A DNA stretch of 64,000 nucleotides from Dyella_B sp036746095 (GCF_036746095.1 NZ_DAIOEU010000001.1:124001-188000); one strand, 5' to 3'. Counted from the first letter of the stretch, positions 28,301 to 35,594 are shown. The notes: generated from the sequence alone by a model not told the origin. Translations and numbers: made by a program.

Positions 28301-28439
28301 CGAGCTTGGCCCGGACATCAACCCGGTCATTTCGCAAAGCGATGGCCGCTTCGTTCTGCTTGAGCAGGATGGGCGTCGCACGCAGTTCGACTTGATCAAG
28401 CCTGTCGTGTCGGATCGTTGCAAGAAGCAAGGTGGCTGA
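25392..28439 (+). CDS. Large kelch beta-propeller protein with two membrane segments and C-terminal lipocalin-like domain
   Basis: A 1015-residue protein. After a signal sequence (hydrophobic ~3-20, AQA-GN) come many kelch motifs of the type hHTATLLxxGxVLVAGG with SVExWDP/W partners (residues ~130-370), and further propeller-like repeats to ~750, so probably two propellers. Two hydrophobic helices follow (~785-810 and ~845-865), then an external ~100-residue domain (GIWSS ... DDGTYAVQPN ... GYWMVQGDSVVWRD) resembling small lipocalin-like beta barrels. Kelch domains with DG-VLVAGG repeats also occur in galactose oxidases, but I did not identify the copper ligands or Tyr-Cys cofactor, so oxidase function is not claimed. 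ATGs at 25359 and 25377 are alternative starts. Function unknown. Confidence 0.65.
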   Translation: MHRIIRAIIWMLLFSLAGMAQAGNTLPSVPTLTRVQASTPTQPAGALHDIGAYPTQIAGPTMTPLAGGKVLVFGFDPIGYGVRDEGGRPAVTLRNRWKQGYGYGFRVNSAWTPLVWKPERKGWTKIPPLPDCAGARYLHTATALPNGNVLIAGGLCDVQVFENTGGLSAGGYTSLWLWDSTSENWETAPPLNDPRIFHSATLMQDGSVLFVGGESDPALSAADEPVLDSVERYDGKSVTRLPSLHVARARHTATLLANGTVLVAGGMDRDGHAIDAVELWDPLLRTWSALPPLNTARYAHTAALLDDGRVMVAGGIGPDGRALNSVEFWDPATSRWSIGSPLPRAASHHAMVKLPDGNVLLVGGTSAFSPYPVDWALLWNLFTGDWRPAGTAQPDEQNDLVYPPTLVPSNDGSVLVFGTRRILRWQSSAAMQSSGQPTWRSATAMIALADGDLMVIGETDLNKWTANIWHPRDDTWTFAGGLAYQGRSHTRAVLLQTGQVMHVGLGGYNDIVCELSDIEHRHWTDCGHFSLEHLADSPVGLGVLPSGKVALVANAADAFLYDPHANQWNAEHLEWNNQDMAYGAPVRAGQHPLARLWDSEHDAWLDVSSIAAEYWSATFGHYGYEVVIDGHVRKVASRGAPPSLLWDASRQQWAYVFPPGSTKMGGQAQMLPDGCALSWLPLKLFNPDTGDATALNDPGIGIEASQGSMLVLADGTAVFTGAPDGGVGTGFFRRKVSCAGFAPAQEDQWLMPAVFSPSPNAIHDTVAAPAPPAKAVPPRSRASLLWDYLQANPWPLRAVLGVLLLYVLLRYLFLPAVRYTAGRSISRRRAATLTRPLPRPYAWVTRIVIYGLLALAVVPALKGFVHFHRGQAVEECKHDASACLDPHTGILQSIPALEQASPDHPQPGIPCRFVGIWSSREGALAFRITMKDDGTYAVQPNAGGIGDPAGYTGYWMVQGDSVVWRDRARPELGPDINPVISQSDGRFVLLEQDGRRTQFDLIKPVVSDRCKKQGG

Positions 28440-28453
28440 GTGTGTTTGCGGCG

Positions 28454-28471
28454 CAGCCCGGGCGCGGGCTG
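28454..28471. terminator. Short GC hairpin between convergent genes
   Basis: Stem CAGCCCG / CGGGCTG with loop GGCG, 15 bases after the stop of the kelch gene and before the 3' end of the convergent subtilase gene. No T-tract; candidate only. Confidence 0.35.
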
Positions 28472-28532
28472 GGACGCAAAGAATGCTGGAATTTCATCCT
28501 AGCCTGCGTGCTACGCGCTCACGCGCTGGCGA

Positions 28533-29810
28533 TCAACGCGTCGATGTGTTCGCGCCGTGCAGCGCCGCGACGGCGGCGGCGGCGTTCACTTCCATCACGC
28601 CGTTGGAGGTTTTGCTGCTCTGTACCAGCAGGTCGTGCACGGCGTGTGCGTCCAGCCGCGGTGAAAGCGAAAGCAGCAACGCAACGATGCCGCTGACGTG
28701 CGCGGCGGCCATGGACGAGCCGGAGGTGAAGTCGTAGCCGCCGCCGGGCTGGGTGGTGAGGATGTCTTTGCCGGGTGCGCTTATGACGCCGGCGGGCGAG
28801 GCGGATGGACCGCTGGAGCGCACCACGATCACGCCGGGGGCGTTGTCCGGAAATCCTTCCAGGCTTCCGCTCGGCGGCAACGCGGCTACCACGATGCGGC
28901 CCTGGCTGAGCAATTGCGCCAGCAGCTTGTCGAGCAGGGGATCGGCCGGGCCGCCCAGGCTCAGGTTGACGATGCGCGCATCGGTATCGATCACCGCTGC
29001 CAATGCCTTGGCCAGCGTGAATGAATTGCAGCGCGCGCCGCTATGCGGCTGGGGCGCATACCAGCACGCCTTGTACACGCTGAGCACGGCCTTGGGCGCG
29101 ATGCCGACGATGCCTTGGTGATTGTCCGCATCCGCGGCGATCACGCCGGCCACTTCGGTGCCGTGGTTGTCGCGATCGAAAGCGGCGGCATCGTCGCTGA
29201 CCATGTCGTGGACGTCGTGGATGCGTCCTTGCAGGTCGGGATGCTTGGTGTCGGCGCCGGTGTCGACCACGGCGATGTGCACGCCGTCGCCCTGGCTGAA
29301 GGTTTGCGCCAGCGCCGCGTCGGTTTCTTCGAAGCCGCGCTGCAATCCCACGTACGGATCGTTGTAGCGATGATGCGTGCTCGCGGCGACGGTTGCGTAG
29401 ACCGAATAGTCTTGCAGCGGCTGGGCAAGCTTGACGCGGTCGTCCTTGGCGAGCGTCTTGATCAAGTCGTCGCGGCCGGTGCCCGCGGGTGTTTCCACGA
29501 CGACGCAGTACACGCCCAGCGCCTTGATCGGCCAGCCGGCGACTTCGTGCAGGTGGTAGTGCCGCTTCAGATCGCCGAGCGCGGAAGCCGCGCGTTGGCC
29601 GGCGCCGTAATAGCCGGCGGGTGCATAGCCCAGCATGCTGGAGCCGGCATGCAGGGCCGGGGGATCGATCGGGTTGGCGACGGCCAGCACGATGTCGCGC
29701 TGGCTGTTCATCGCGGACACTGGCGACGCCTGGCTGGATGCATCGGTAGCCGATGCCTGCATGCCCAGGCACATCAGCGCTGCGGTGAGCAGGAATGCAG
29801 CGATCCTCAT
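28533..29810 (-). CDS. Secreted subtilisin-like (S8) serine protease, third gene of sigma operon
   Basis: A 425-residue S8 protease with a signal peptide (cleavage ~21, ASA-TD) and an N-terminal ~150-residue extension that may act as a propeptide. The catalytic triad is D183 (VVDTGAD), H216 (NHGTEVAG) and S366 (SGSSMAAAH). The usual oxyanion-hole Asn in an AAGN motif is absent: the corresponding stretch reads VVAALPPSG. The start overlaps the stop of the anti-sigma gene by 4 bases (ATGA), so sigma factor, anti-sigma factor and protease are one translationally coupled operon. The protease may be a target or a periplasmic modulator of that regulatory pair (inference). Confidence 0.85.
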   Translation of the reverse strand: MRIAAFLLTAALMCLGMQASATDASSQASPVSAMNSQRDIVLAVANPIDPPALHAGSSMLGYAPAGYYGAGQRAASALGDLKRHYHLHEVAGWPIKALGVYCVVVETPAGTGRDDLIKTLAKDDRVKLAQPLQDYSVYATVAASTHHRYNDPYVGLQRGFEETDAALAQTFSQGDGVHIAVVDTGADTKHPDLQGRIHDVHDMVSDDAAAFDRDNHGTEVAGVIAADADNHQGIVGIAPKAVLSVYKACWYAPQPHSGARCNSFTLAKALAAVIDTDARIVNLSLGGPADPLLDKLLAQLLSQGRIVVAALPPSGSLEGFPDNAPGVIVVRSSGPSASPAGVISAPGKDILTTQPGGGYDFTSGSSMAAAHVSGIVALLLSLSPRLDAHAVHDLLVQSSKTSNGVMEVNAAAAVAALHGANTSTR

Positions 29811-30463
29811 GGCGTATCGGTCACCGGCTCCGCCAGGCGAACGCCATGCGCGGCACGCAGTTGCTGCAGCCTGCCTGGTTGAAGTGTCGTGCCCTGCTGG
29901 CTGGTCGCGCCAGCCATGGGTGCCACGGTGTAGGCGCCCACGTCGTTAGGGCCGCCCACCACCTGCAATTGCAGCGAATGCAGCAAGGCATTCCAGTCGG
30001 CCAGCGTCATGCTTGCATCGGGCACGACACGGATGGCGCCGGCCGTCGCCGGCGCGGCGGGTTGCTGGCTCAGCGTGCGGTACGCGGCGCCGTCGCCGGC
30101 CGACCAGGTCTTCAAACCCAGCGCACCGATGCCGATGGCTTGAATCAGTACGGCGGCCGCCAGTGCACGCGTCAGCCAGCCACCGCGGCGCACGCGCTGG
30201 GGTTCTTCCACCGCCGGTGCATCCAGGCGGCCGAGCAGGCGCTGCAGTCCGGCTTCCATATCCACCGCCGTTTCCGAAGGTAGCGACATCGCGTGTTGCA
30301 GGCGTTTCTGTTGCTCGAATTCCGCGCGGCAGGCTTCGCAATGCGCCAAGTGGTGCGTCAGCCATGCGCCCTGTTCCTGCGTGGCGCTGTCTTGCAGCAC
30401 CCACGGCATCATTTCCCACGCACGCGGGCAATCCTGGCTGGAGTAGGTCGGTAACATCGTCAT
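29807..30463 (-). CDS. Transmembrane anti-sigma factor with zinc-finger (zf-HC2-like) domain
   Basis: A 218-residue protein. The N-terminal cytoplasmic domain contains the ZAS-type metal motif H38-x3-C42-x2-C45 (HLAHCEAC). One transmembrane helix lies at ~96-118 (LAAAVLIQAIGIGALGL) and a ~100-residue periplasmic domain follows. This is the layout of anti-sigma factors that hold an ECF sigma factor at the membrane until a periplasmic signal arrives. The ATG at 30463 overlaps the stop of the sigma gene (ATGA), and its own stop overlaps the protease start, which fixes the operon order. A second ATG lies two codons in. Confidence 0.85.
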   Translation of the reverse strand: MTMLPTYSSQDCPRAWEMMPWVLQDSATQEQGAWLTHHLAHCEACRAEFEQQKRLQHAMSLPSETAVDMEAGLQRLLGRLDAPAVEEPQRVRRGGWLTRALAAAVLIQAIGIGALGLKTWSAGDGAAYRTLSQQPAAPATAGAIRVVPDASMTLADWNALLHSLQLQVVGGPNDVGAYTVAPMAGATSQQGTTLQPGRLQQLRAAHGVRLAEPVTDTP

Positions 30464-31041
30464 GGTGCTTGCTCTTTGAAAGTGGCGGTGCGTTCGGCCA
30501 AGGCTGGCAGTACGTTGCGCAGCTTTACGCGCGCATGGAACAGGCGTGCCTTCACCGTGCCCACCGGGCATTGCATGATCGCGGCGACGTCGTCCAGGGT
30601 ATGGCCTTCGCCGTACACCAGTTCGACCACTACGCGCTGGTCGTGCGAAAGGCGTTGCAGCCCTTTGCTCAGCCAGTCGCGCATGACGCGATCTTCATCG
30701 GGATCATCCGCGGGAATGCGGTCTTCCAGGACATTGTCTTCAACCGGCTCCTCGCCGTGCTGGCGCAACGCCTTGAGGCCGCAGCGATAGGCAATGCCCA
30801 TGATCCAGGTGGACACGCGCGAGTCGCCGCGGAAATCGCCGGCTTTTTGCCAGGCGATCCAGAAGCAATCGTTGATCACTTCCTCGATGACTTCCGGGCG
30901 GCGGGTCTGCCGCGACAGAAACCGGCACAGCCGGCCGTGGTAGTTGCGGTAGAGGATGGCCAGCGCGGCACGGTCGCCCGCTGCCATGCGCTGCAGCAGC
31001 TGGCGATCGGTGGCATCGGTATTGAGATCGGCGTCGTTCAT
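30460..31041 (-). CDS. ECF-family RNA polymerase sigma factor
   Basis: A 193-residue sigma-70-family protein with only regions 2 and 4. Region 2 (~25-90) includes EEVINDCFWIAW and the -10-recognition part STWIMGIAYRCG. Region 4 (~128-180) has LSHDQRVVVELVYGEGHTL and the helix-turn-helix VAAIMQCPVGTVKARLFHAR. It heads a three-gene operon with its anti-sigma factor and a secreted protease and very likely autoregulates it. The ECF subgroup cannot be assigned without a search. Confidence 0.9.
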   Translation of the reverse strand: MNDADLNTDATDRQLLQRMAAGDRAALAILYRNYHGRLCRFLSRQTRRPEVIEEVINDCFWIAWQKAGDFRGDSRVSTWIMGIAYRCGLKALRQHGEEPVEDNVLEDRIPADDPDEDRVMRDWLSKGLQRLSHDQRVVVELVYGEGHTLDDVAAIMQCPVGTVKARLFHARVKLRNVLPALAERTATFKEQAP

Positions 31042-31138
31042 GAGGTTCGATGGCGTCGGTTGACGACATAAGTGCCGGTTTGGCGCCGAAAGGTTGCTAG
31101 CGATGTTCTGCCGGGTGCGTGGATGGATCAGGGCATCC

Positions 31139-31915
31139 CTAGAAGGACCAGGAAATCGTGGCGACCCACGGCGCTGCCGCCATCTGGCGCTGGGACGGGT
31201 CGGTGGCGATCCGGTCCAGTTCGACTCGCCAGGCTTCGTAGGCCCAGGCCAGGCCCACTTGGCCGTAACCGTAGTATGGACCCGGGCGCTGGCGGTAGGG
31301 ATAGGGCGGGAATGTGGCCCGGGTGCTGTCGTAAGCGGGGCTGCTGTAGCGGCTCCAGGCGGGCAGGGGCTGGGCCACGCCCACGCCGGCGGTCAGCGAG
31401 AAATGCGCCGGCAGCGGCCAATGGAAATCCACGTCGACGGCGCCGCGCGGCTGATGGTTGCTGCCACGGGTAAGGCTGATGGCCGATAGCCCGAAGGTGA
31501 GCACGTCGCGGTAGATCCAGCCGACGCTGGCTTCGGCCCGATCGAAGGCGCCGGCGCTCGCATTGCCGGGATAGGCGTAATAGGCCAGCCCGGCCTGCAT
31601 GCGCCAGTCGCCGCCCAGCAACCAGTAGTGGTCGAGCTGGGCCAGAACGTCGGAACCATGTCTTGGCGTGCGCGTCTGGACACCTGCCGACAGGCCCAGC
31701 ACCCAGCCATTGGCGGTGGCCCACGATGCCGCGCCCTGTAACACCGGCGTGACCGGGGTGACGGCGACCCCGCGATCGACCAGTTGCGAACTGAGCGCGA
31801 CGGTGCCGCTGAACGTGCTGGTCTGTGCGTGCAGCGGTGCGATGGCGAGGATGGCCAAGAGGGCCGCGAGGGGAAGGCCGTGGCGACTTGGGCGAAGCGA
31901 ACGGTGTGTGCACAT
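31139..31915 (-). CDS. Outer-membrane protein of the Gcw_chp (TIGR02001)-like family
   Basis: A 258-residue protein with a signal peptide (hydrophobic ~14-28, LHAQ-TS). The mature start, TFSGTVALSSQLVDRGVAVT, resembles Gcw_chp-type proteins of unknown function, which are predicted small outer-membrane barrels. Alternating amphipathic strands and a C-terminal aromatic (ISWSF, a typical barrel-assembly signal) support this. The start ATG at 31915 was chosen for the signal peptide; a long open frame upstream is not coding-like. It lies 97 bases upstream of the sigma operon on the same strand and could share its regulation. Cargo unknown. Confidence 0.6.
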   Translation of the reverse strand: MCTHRSLRPSRHGLPLAALLAILAIAPLHAQTSTFSGTVALSSQLVDRGVAVTPVTPVLQGAASWATANGWVLGLSAGVQTRTPRHGSDVLAQLDHYWLLGGDWRMQAGLAYYAYPGNASAGAFDRAEASVGWIYRDVLTFGLSAISLTRGSNHQPRGAVDVDFHWPLPAHFSLTAGVGVAQPLPAWSRYSSPAYDSTRATFPPYPYRQRPGPYYGYGQVGLAWAYEAWRVELDRIATDPSQRQMAAAPWVATISWSF

Positions 31916-32180
31916 GAGTAACACGTTCGCGCGATTTGCGATGGAGGTTACTGCCAGCTCACGGCCGTCATTTCCGCAGACGTTTCGCTGCTTGCCATGA
32001 TGTGTTCCCTCCCTTGCGGCGGCAGGGGAGGGAGCAGAGCCGTCTTCGTCGTACCAACCCGCAAACGCCAAGCCGTCACCCTCGCGCAAGCAAGGATGAC
32101 GGCAGGAAAAAGCTGGCTCGGAAACGCATGCGTACGGCATCACCGGCTTATAGCCGATCCCCCCGGACAAGGGAATGTCA
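31916..32180. other. 265-bp intergenic region with hairpins
   Basis: Gap between cytochrome c and the Gcw_chp-like gene, all minus strand. It contains an 8-bp stem TCCCTCCC (32006-32013) / GGGAGGGA (32026-32033) and degenerate REP arms (CCGTCATTTCCGC near 31967 and GCCGTCACCCTCGCG near 32071). The hairpin may separate the cytochrome operon from the downstream gene. Confidence 0.4.
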
Positions 32181-32582
32181 TCAATGAAGCGTGCTGAGAT
32201 ACGTGATCAGATCTTCCAATTGCTTCGCATCATCGAGCCCGTCGTATTTCATCTTGGTGCCGGGGTTGGCTTTCTTGGCCGGCTGCGACAGGTAGTCGTG
32301 CAGCTTGTCGGCGGTCCAGGTCCAGTGCGCCTGTTTGAGCGCGTCCGAATAGTTGTAGTTGGTGATGGAGCCGGCGGGGCGGCCCACGATGCCGAACAGG
32401 CTCGGGCCTTTCTTGTTCTTCCCCTGCTTGGGGCTATGGCATTCGGCGCATTCGGATCTGAATACATCGGAGCCGGCGCTGGCGTCGCCGGCCTTGGCGA
32501 TGGGGGAGGCCACGATCCATCCGATCAAAAGTCCTGCTACGGCCGAGCCACGCAACAACCGTCCTGCTACTGACTGACTCAC
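32181..32582 (-). CDS. Secreted class I c-type cytochrome
   Basis: A 133-residue periplasmic electron carrier with a signal peptide (cleavage ~31, AKA-GD). The haem-binding motif is C45-A-E-C48-H49, and the likely axial ligand is M111 in PGTKMKYDGL, as in cytochrome c2/c550 proteins. The start is taken as GTG at 32582 because AGGAGT lies 8-9 bases upstream and a normal signal peptide begins there; an in-frame ATG further upstream would lie inside the inverted repeat. It is downstream of the cytochrome-porin gene and probably exchanges electrons with it (inference). Confidence 0.88.
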   Translation of the reverse strand: MSQSVAGRLLRGSAVAGLLIGWIVASPIAKAGDASAGSDVFRSECAECHSPKQGKNKKGPSLFGIVGRPAGSITNYNYSDALKQAHWTWTADKLHDYLSQPAKKANPGTKMKYDGLDDAKQLEDLITYLSTLH

Positions 32583-32618
32583 TACATCGACTCCTGTTCG
32601 CGTTTCTTGTGGGGGCTG

Positions 32619-32686
32619 CGTCGGCTGGGATGAAAATCCCAGCATCGCCATTCAAAAAAAAGCTGGGATTTTCATCCCAGCCGACG
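32619..32686. repeat. 25-bp perfect inverted repeat, terminator-like
   Basis: 32619-32643 (beginning CGTCGGCTGGGATGAAAATC) and 32662-32686 are exact reverse complements, separated by an 18-base loop holding an A-run. Each arm itself contains the small palindrome CTGGGAT...ATCCCAG. It sits between the 3' end of the cytochrome-porin gene and the start of cytochrome c. It belongs to the same repeat family as 60441-60501. On the minus strand the A-run becomes a T-run within the loop, not after the stem, so it is not a classical terminator. Confidence 0.7.
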
Positions 32687-32689
32687 TAC

Positions 32690-34039
32690 TTAGAACGCCA
32701 CGCTGGCGAAAAGCAGGAAGGCGTTGAGATCCTTCGCATTGGTCACCGCCGGGCTGCCGGGCGGTGCGCCGAACACGTTGTCGCTGCTGCCGTTGAATTT
32801 GCTGAAGCGGAACCATTCGGCAGCCAGCTTCAGATTGGCGATGGAGGTGAAGGAATCGTCCTTGCCGAACGGCGTCCAGAACACGGTGAACGAATTGCTG
32901 GACGTGTCCGGTTCGCCATACGGCACGAAGCGCACGACGTCATGCGTGCCGGTGCTCACCAGGTGGGAAATCGATATGCCGTAGCTCTGCCTGAAGGTGT
33001 AGGTGAGCGTGGCGGTCTGGTCGTGAACCACGCCGTTCGACAAGGCGACCAGGCCGGGCAGGGGACCGAACGCCGTGGTCGCATAGCGGCGGCGTTCCAT
33101 GATGTTCACGTAGGCAAACTGGACGATGTTCTCGTGATCGCCCAGGTATTGATACGTCACGTCATAGCCCACGTCGGTCACGTGCTCGCTCGGGCCGCTG
33201 CGTGGCAGCTGGCGCTCGGTGGTCAATCCCACCAGGCCGGCGGAAACGAACTGGTGCTTGAAATCGCGCAGGTAGGCAAAGCGCGCGTACACCGTGTCGC
33301 TGAGCCTGCCGGGGTCGCCGCCGAGCGAATAACCCAGGTTGTACTGCATCGATGTCGGCAGCGAATTGTACGTGCCCAGTTCGCCGTACCAGTTGTCGTC
33401 ATACAACGCATAGAGGCTTGCGCCGATCACGCGATGCGCCAGCGTATTGGAGCTGGATGGATTGAGCAGCGTGCCCGATACCGTCGGCGGCCCGTTGTTG
33501 GTGGCTGCCGGCAATGCGCTGATCGGATCGTTGAAGCCCGGGTTGTTGTTGACGCTGATGCCGACCAGCGCCTGCTTGCCGCCGAGCTTGAGATCCTTCG
33601 CCACAAAGCGCAGGTCAACGTCGCTCAACTGCGTGTGGAATTTGTCTTGCCCGTTGTTGTTGTCCTGGATTTTGACGTAGCCGCCGATCTGATCCGTCAC
33701 GCGGCCGGCCAGATAGATGTCGGCCTCGCTCAACAGATTGCTGCTTTGGCCCTTGGCGGGAACGGTGCGCGTGCCGGTGAGCTGGATGGCTGCCGGAATC
33801 TTGGTGCCCTGGCCGTCCGTATCGGTATAGCCGCCCATCTTGAAGCGCATGCCGTAAGGCGTCAGCGCGGGCCCGTAGGCGCCGGCATGGCAATCGGCGC
33901 AGGCATTGCCCGTCTGGCGCGCATAGGCAGGCACTGCGTGCGCGCTCTGCACGGCGAATAGTGGCAGCGCCGCCAAGCCATACCAAAGATGCAGCTTCCT
34001 GGGCCGGCACGCGGTGCGTCGGTGCAGCGAAGTGTGCAT
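32690..34039 (-). CDS. Outer-membrane cytochrome-porin fusion (Cyc2-like monohaem porin)
   Basis: A 449-residue protein. After a signal peptide (cleavage ~35, AHA-VP) the mature protein begins VPAYARQTGNACADCHAGAY, carrying one haem site (C47-A-D-C50-H51). The remaining ~390 residues are alternating polar and aromatic beta strands ending in FASVAF, a typical barrel-closing signal. A short N-terminal cytochrome plugged into a porin is the architecture of Cyc2-type outer-membrane cytochromes, and a P-x-(F/Y)-AR-Q-T-x3-CxxCH signature is, as far as I recall, conserved there. Some Cyc2 proteins oxidise extracellular Fe(II), but many relatives are untested. AAGGAGATTCC precedes the ATG. Cytochrome b561 lies 35 bases upstream and cytochrome c downstream, so an electron route across the outer membrane is plausible. 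Confidence 0.72.
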   Translation of the reverse strand: MHTSLHRRTACRPRKLHLWYGLAALPLFAVQSAHAVPAYARQTGNACADCHAGAYGPALTPYGMRFKMGGYTDTDGQGTKIPAAIQLTGTRTVPAKGQSSNLLSEADIYLAGRVTDQIGGYVKIQDNNNGQDKFHTQLSDVDLRFVAKDLKLGGKQALVGISVNNNPGFNDPISALPAATNNGPPTVSGTLLNPSSSNTLAHRVIGASLYALYDDNWYGELGTYNSLPTSMQYNLGYSLGGDPGRLSDTVYARFAYLRDFKHQFVSAGLVGLTTERQLPRSGPSEHVTDVGYDVTYQYLGDHENIVQFAYVNIMERRRYATTAFGPLPGLVALSNGVVHDQTATLTYTFRQSYGISISHLVSTGTHDVVRFVPYGEPDTSSNSFTVFWTPFGKDDSFTSIANLKLAAEWFRFSKFNGSSDNVFGAPPGSPAVTNAKDLNAFLLFASVAF

Positions 34040-34074
34040 GGAATCTCCTTGTCTTGATGGATGCGGAAAATCAG

Positions 34075-34641
34075 TCATCGCCGGCGCTGCCACCACATGG
34101 CGCGCAGCAAGCCATCCCGTCGCACGAAGTGGTGCCAAAGCGCTGCCAATACATGCAGCACGATCAGCGCCAGCAACAGCCATGCAACGTTGGTATGCCA
34201 GGTCTGCAAAGTGTCGGCGCGGTCTTCATCGGCGGCGACCAGCGCCGGCAGCGTCAGCCCGAACAGATGCACCGGTTTGTCCTGCGCATTGCTGAGCGCC
34301 CAGCCGAGCAGCGGTTGGACCAACAGCAATACATATAAAGCGGTATGCACCAAGGCAGCTGCCGCGCGCGCGACGATCGATGTGTCGCCCGGCGACGCCA
34401 GCGCGCCGGCGCGCGCGCGTACCACCAGGCGAATAAAAAACAAGGCGAGCACGAACAAGCCGAAGTGGCGATGGAATTCCAGCAACCATTGCCGGGCGGC
34501 ACGGGCGGATACTTCGTCGCGGGTCAGGATGGCGATGGCTGCGCCGAGCAGGCACAACACGGTAAGCCAATGCACCAGCACAAGCCTGCGCGGTCGCGCC
34601 GGTGCGGTGGTGTTGCCGGCACTGTCAGTGGATGTCGCCAT
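34075..34641 (-). CDS. Cytochrome b561-type membrane protein
   Basis: A 188-residue integral membrane protein with four helices and histidines placed for two b haems: LVHWL (~24), EFHRHFG (~57-59), VHTALY (~98) and WHTN/VLH near 148-162. This is the bacterial cytochrome b561/Ni-Fe-hydrogenase b-subunit-like fold that moves electrons between quinones and periplasmic carriers. It is the first gene of a minus-strand group, 35 bases upstream of the cytochrome-porin gene. Confidence 0.85.
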   Translation of the reverse strand: MATSTDSAGNTTAPARPRRLVLVHWLTVLCLLGAAIAILTRDEVSARAARQWLLEFHRHFGLFVLALFFIRLVVRARAGALASPGDTSIVARAAAALVHTALYVLLLVQPLLGWALSNAQDKPVHLFGLTLPALVAADEDRADTLQTWHTNVAWLLLALIVLHVLAALWHHFVRRDGLLRAMWWQRRR

Positions 34642-35156
34642 TGTTCTCCCCGTGGCCTGAAATGACGTCCTGCTTCAGCCACTTGCAGGTGCCTGAAGGA
34701 GGTTTGTGCGGGTGAGTGCGGAATAAAACGGGAAAGGTTGTGGTCTTCTTTTTCTTTCGTTCCGTGAAGACCCCAGCCACGCGGCGTAGGTGGGGGGCGC
34801 GAAACCGACATCCTGAGCGCTGCATGCTTGCGACGCCGCCAGATGCTTGCGTCGGTGCGATTTCAGAGCGCGCCGTCATTCGGGCGAAGGCCGGACGGAG
34901 CGAAGCGGAGAACGTCCGAAGGACGGCCCAGCAGGGGTGAGCGAGGCGAATCATCCAGTCAAATACGTCGTGCGAAGCACACAAACCTTTTATGCCGTGT
35001 GCTGCGCACGCCATCCTTGACTGGATTCCGGCCTTCGCCGGAATGACGAGCGTTGGTCCTCTCGCGGCTGAAGCATTCCCTTCGCGCCAACGCAACCTTT
35101 CCCAATACAGCCGGCACTCAACTGCGTAGATCACCCAACCGCAGCCGGCCCATCAC
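34642..35156. repeat. 515-bp intergenic region with REP-like pair
   Basis: Divergent gap between cytochrome b561 and the sugar cluster. No gene is supported. A REP-type arm (CGTCATTCGGGCGAAGGCCGG, about 34874-34894) followed by a GGACGGAGCGAAGCGGAGAACGTCC-type segment pairs loosely with GGATTCCGGCCTTCGCCGG at 35023-35041 and its GAATGACG tail. The promoter of the polysaccharide cluster probably lies between about 35060 and 35156. Confidence 0.55.
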
Positions 35157-35594
35157 ATGCAAATCCAGCGAGTCCAGTTGCAGCAGCATGGCGATGAGCG
35201 CGGCATGCTCGTAGCCTTGGAAAAGGATCGCAACGTACCGTTCGAGATCCGGCGCGTGTACTACCTGTTCGCGACCAGGAACCAGGTGCACCGCGGCCAG
35301 CATGCGCACCGCCATCTCAACCAGCTCGCGGTGACGGTGCGTGGTTCGGTCACGTTCCTGCTGGATGACGGCAGCGGACCGGTGGAAGTGGTGCTGGACG
35401 ACCCGTCGCAAGGCTTGTTGCTGGGAAGCATGGTGTGGCGCGAGATGTACGACTTCAGCGAGGACTGCGTGTTGATGGTGCTCGCCGACCAGCTGTATGA
35501 CCCCGCCGACTACATCACCAACTACGACGAATTCCTGCGCGAGGTAAACAGCCCGATGCTGTTGGGGGACGTGGCCGCATGCCAAAGCCGCTAG
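35157..35594 (+). CDS. fdtA: FdtA/QdtA-like dTDP-sugar 3,4-ketoisomerase (cupin)
   Basis: A 145-residue single-domain cupin. The signature VHRGQHAHRHLNQ (residues ~43-55) with clustered histidines, followed by the cupin strand VTVRGSVTFLLDDG, is characteristic of FdtA/QdtA. These enzymes convert dTDP-4-keto-6-deoxyglucose to the 3-keto isomer on the way to 3-amino-3,6-dideoxyhexoses (Fuc3NAc or Qui3NAc). It is the first gene of the polysaccharide cluster; its 3' end overlaps the next gene by 16 bases. Which epimer is made cannot be told from sequence. Confidence 0.78.
   Translation: MQIQRVQLQQHGDERGMLVALEKDRNVPFEIRRVYYLFATRNQVHRGQHAHRHLNQLAVTVRGSVTFLLDDGSGPVEVVLDDPSQGLLLGSMVWREMYDFSEDCVLMVLADQLYDPADYITNYDEFLREVNSPMLLGDVAACQSR

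Noticed and set aside
25392..28439. Galactose oxidase or glyoxal oxidase
   Set aside because: The kelch repeats fit, but I could not identify the Cys-Tyr cofactor pair or the copper-binding histidines, and the membrane segments are unusual for that family.
32619..32686. Intrinsic terminator for the cytochrome-porin gene
   Set aside because: The A/T-run lies in the loop between the arms rather than after the stem, so it is better described as an inverted repeat; a transcription role is only possible.
35118..35585. Minus-strand frame opposite fdtA
   Set aside because: The plus-strand frame has the FdtA cupin signature and fits the operon by overlap; the minus-strand frame is a shadow.
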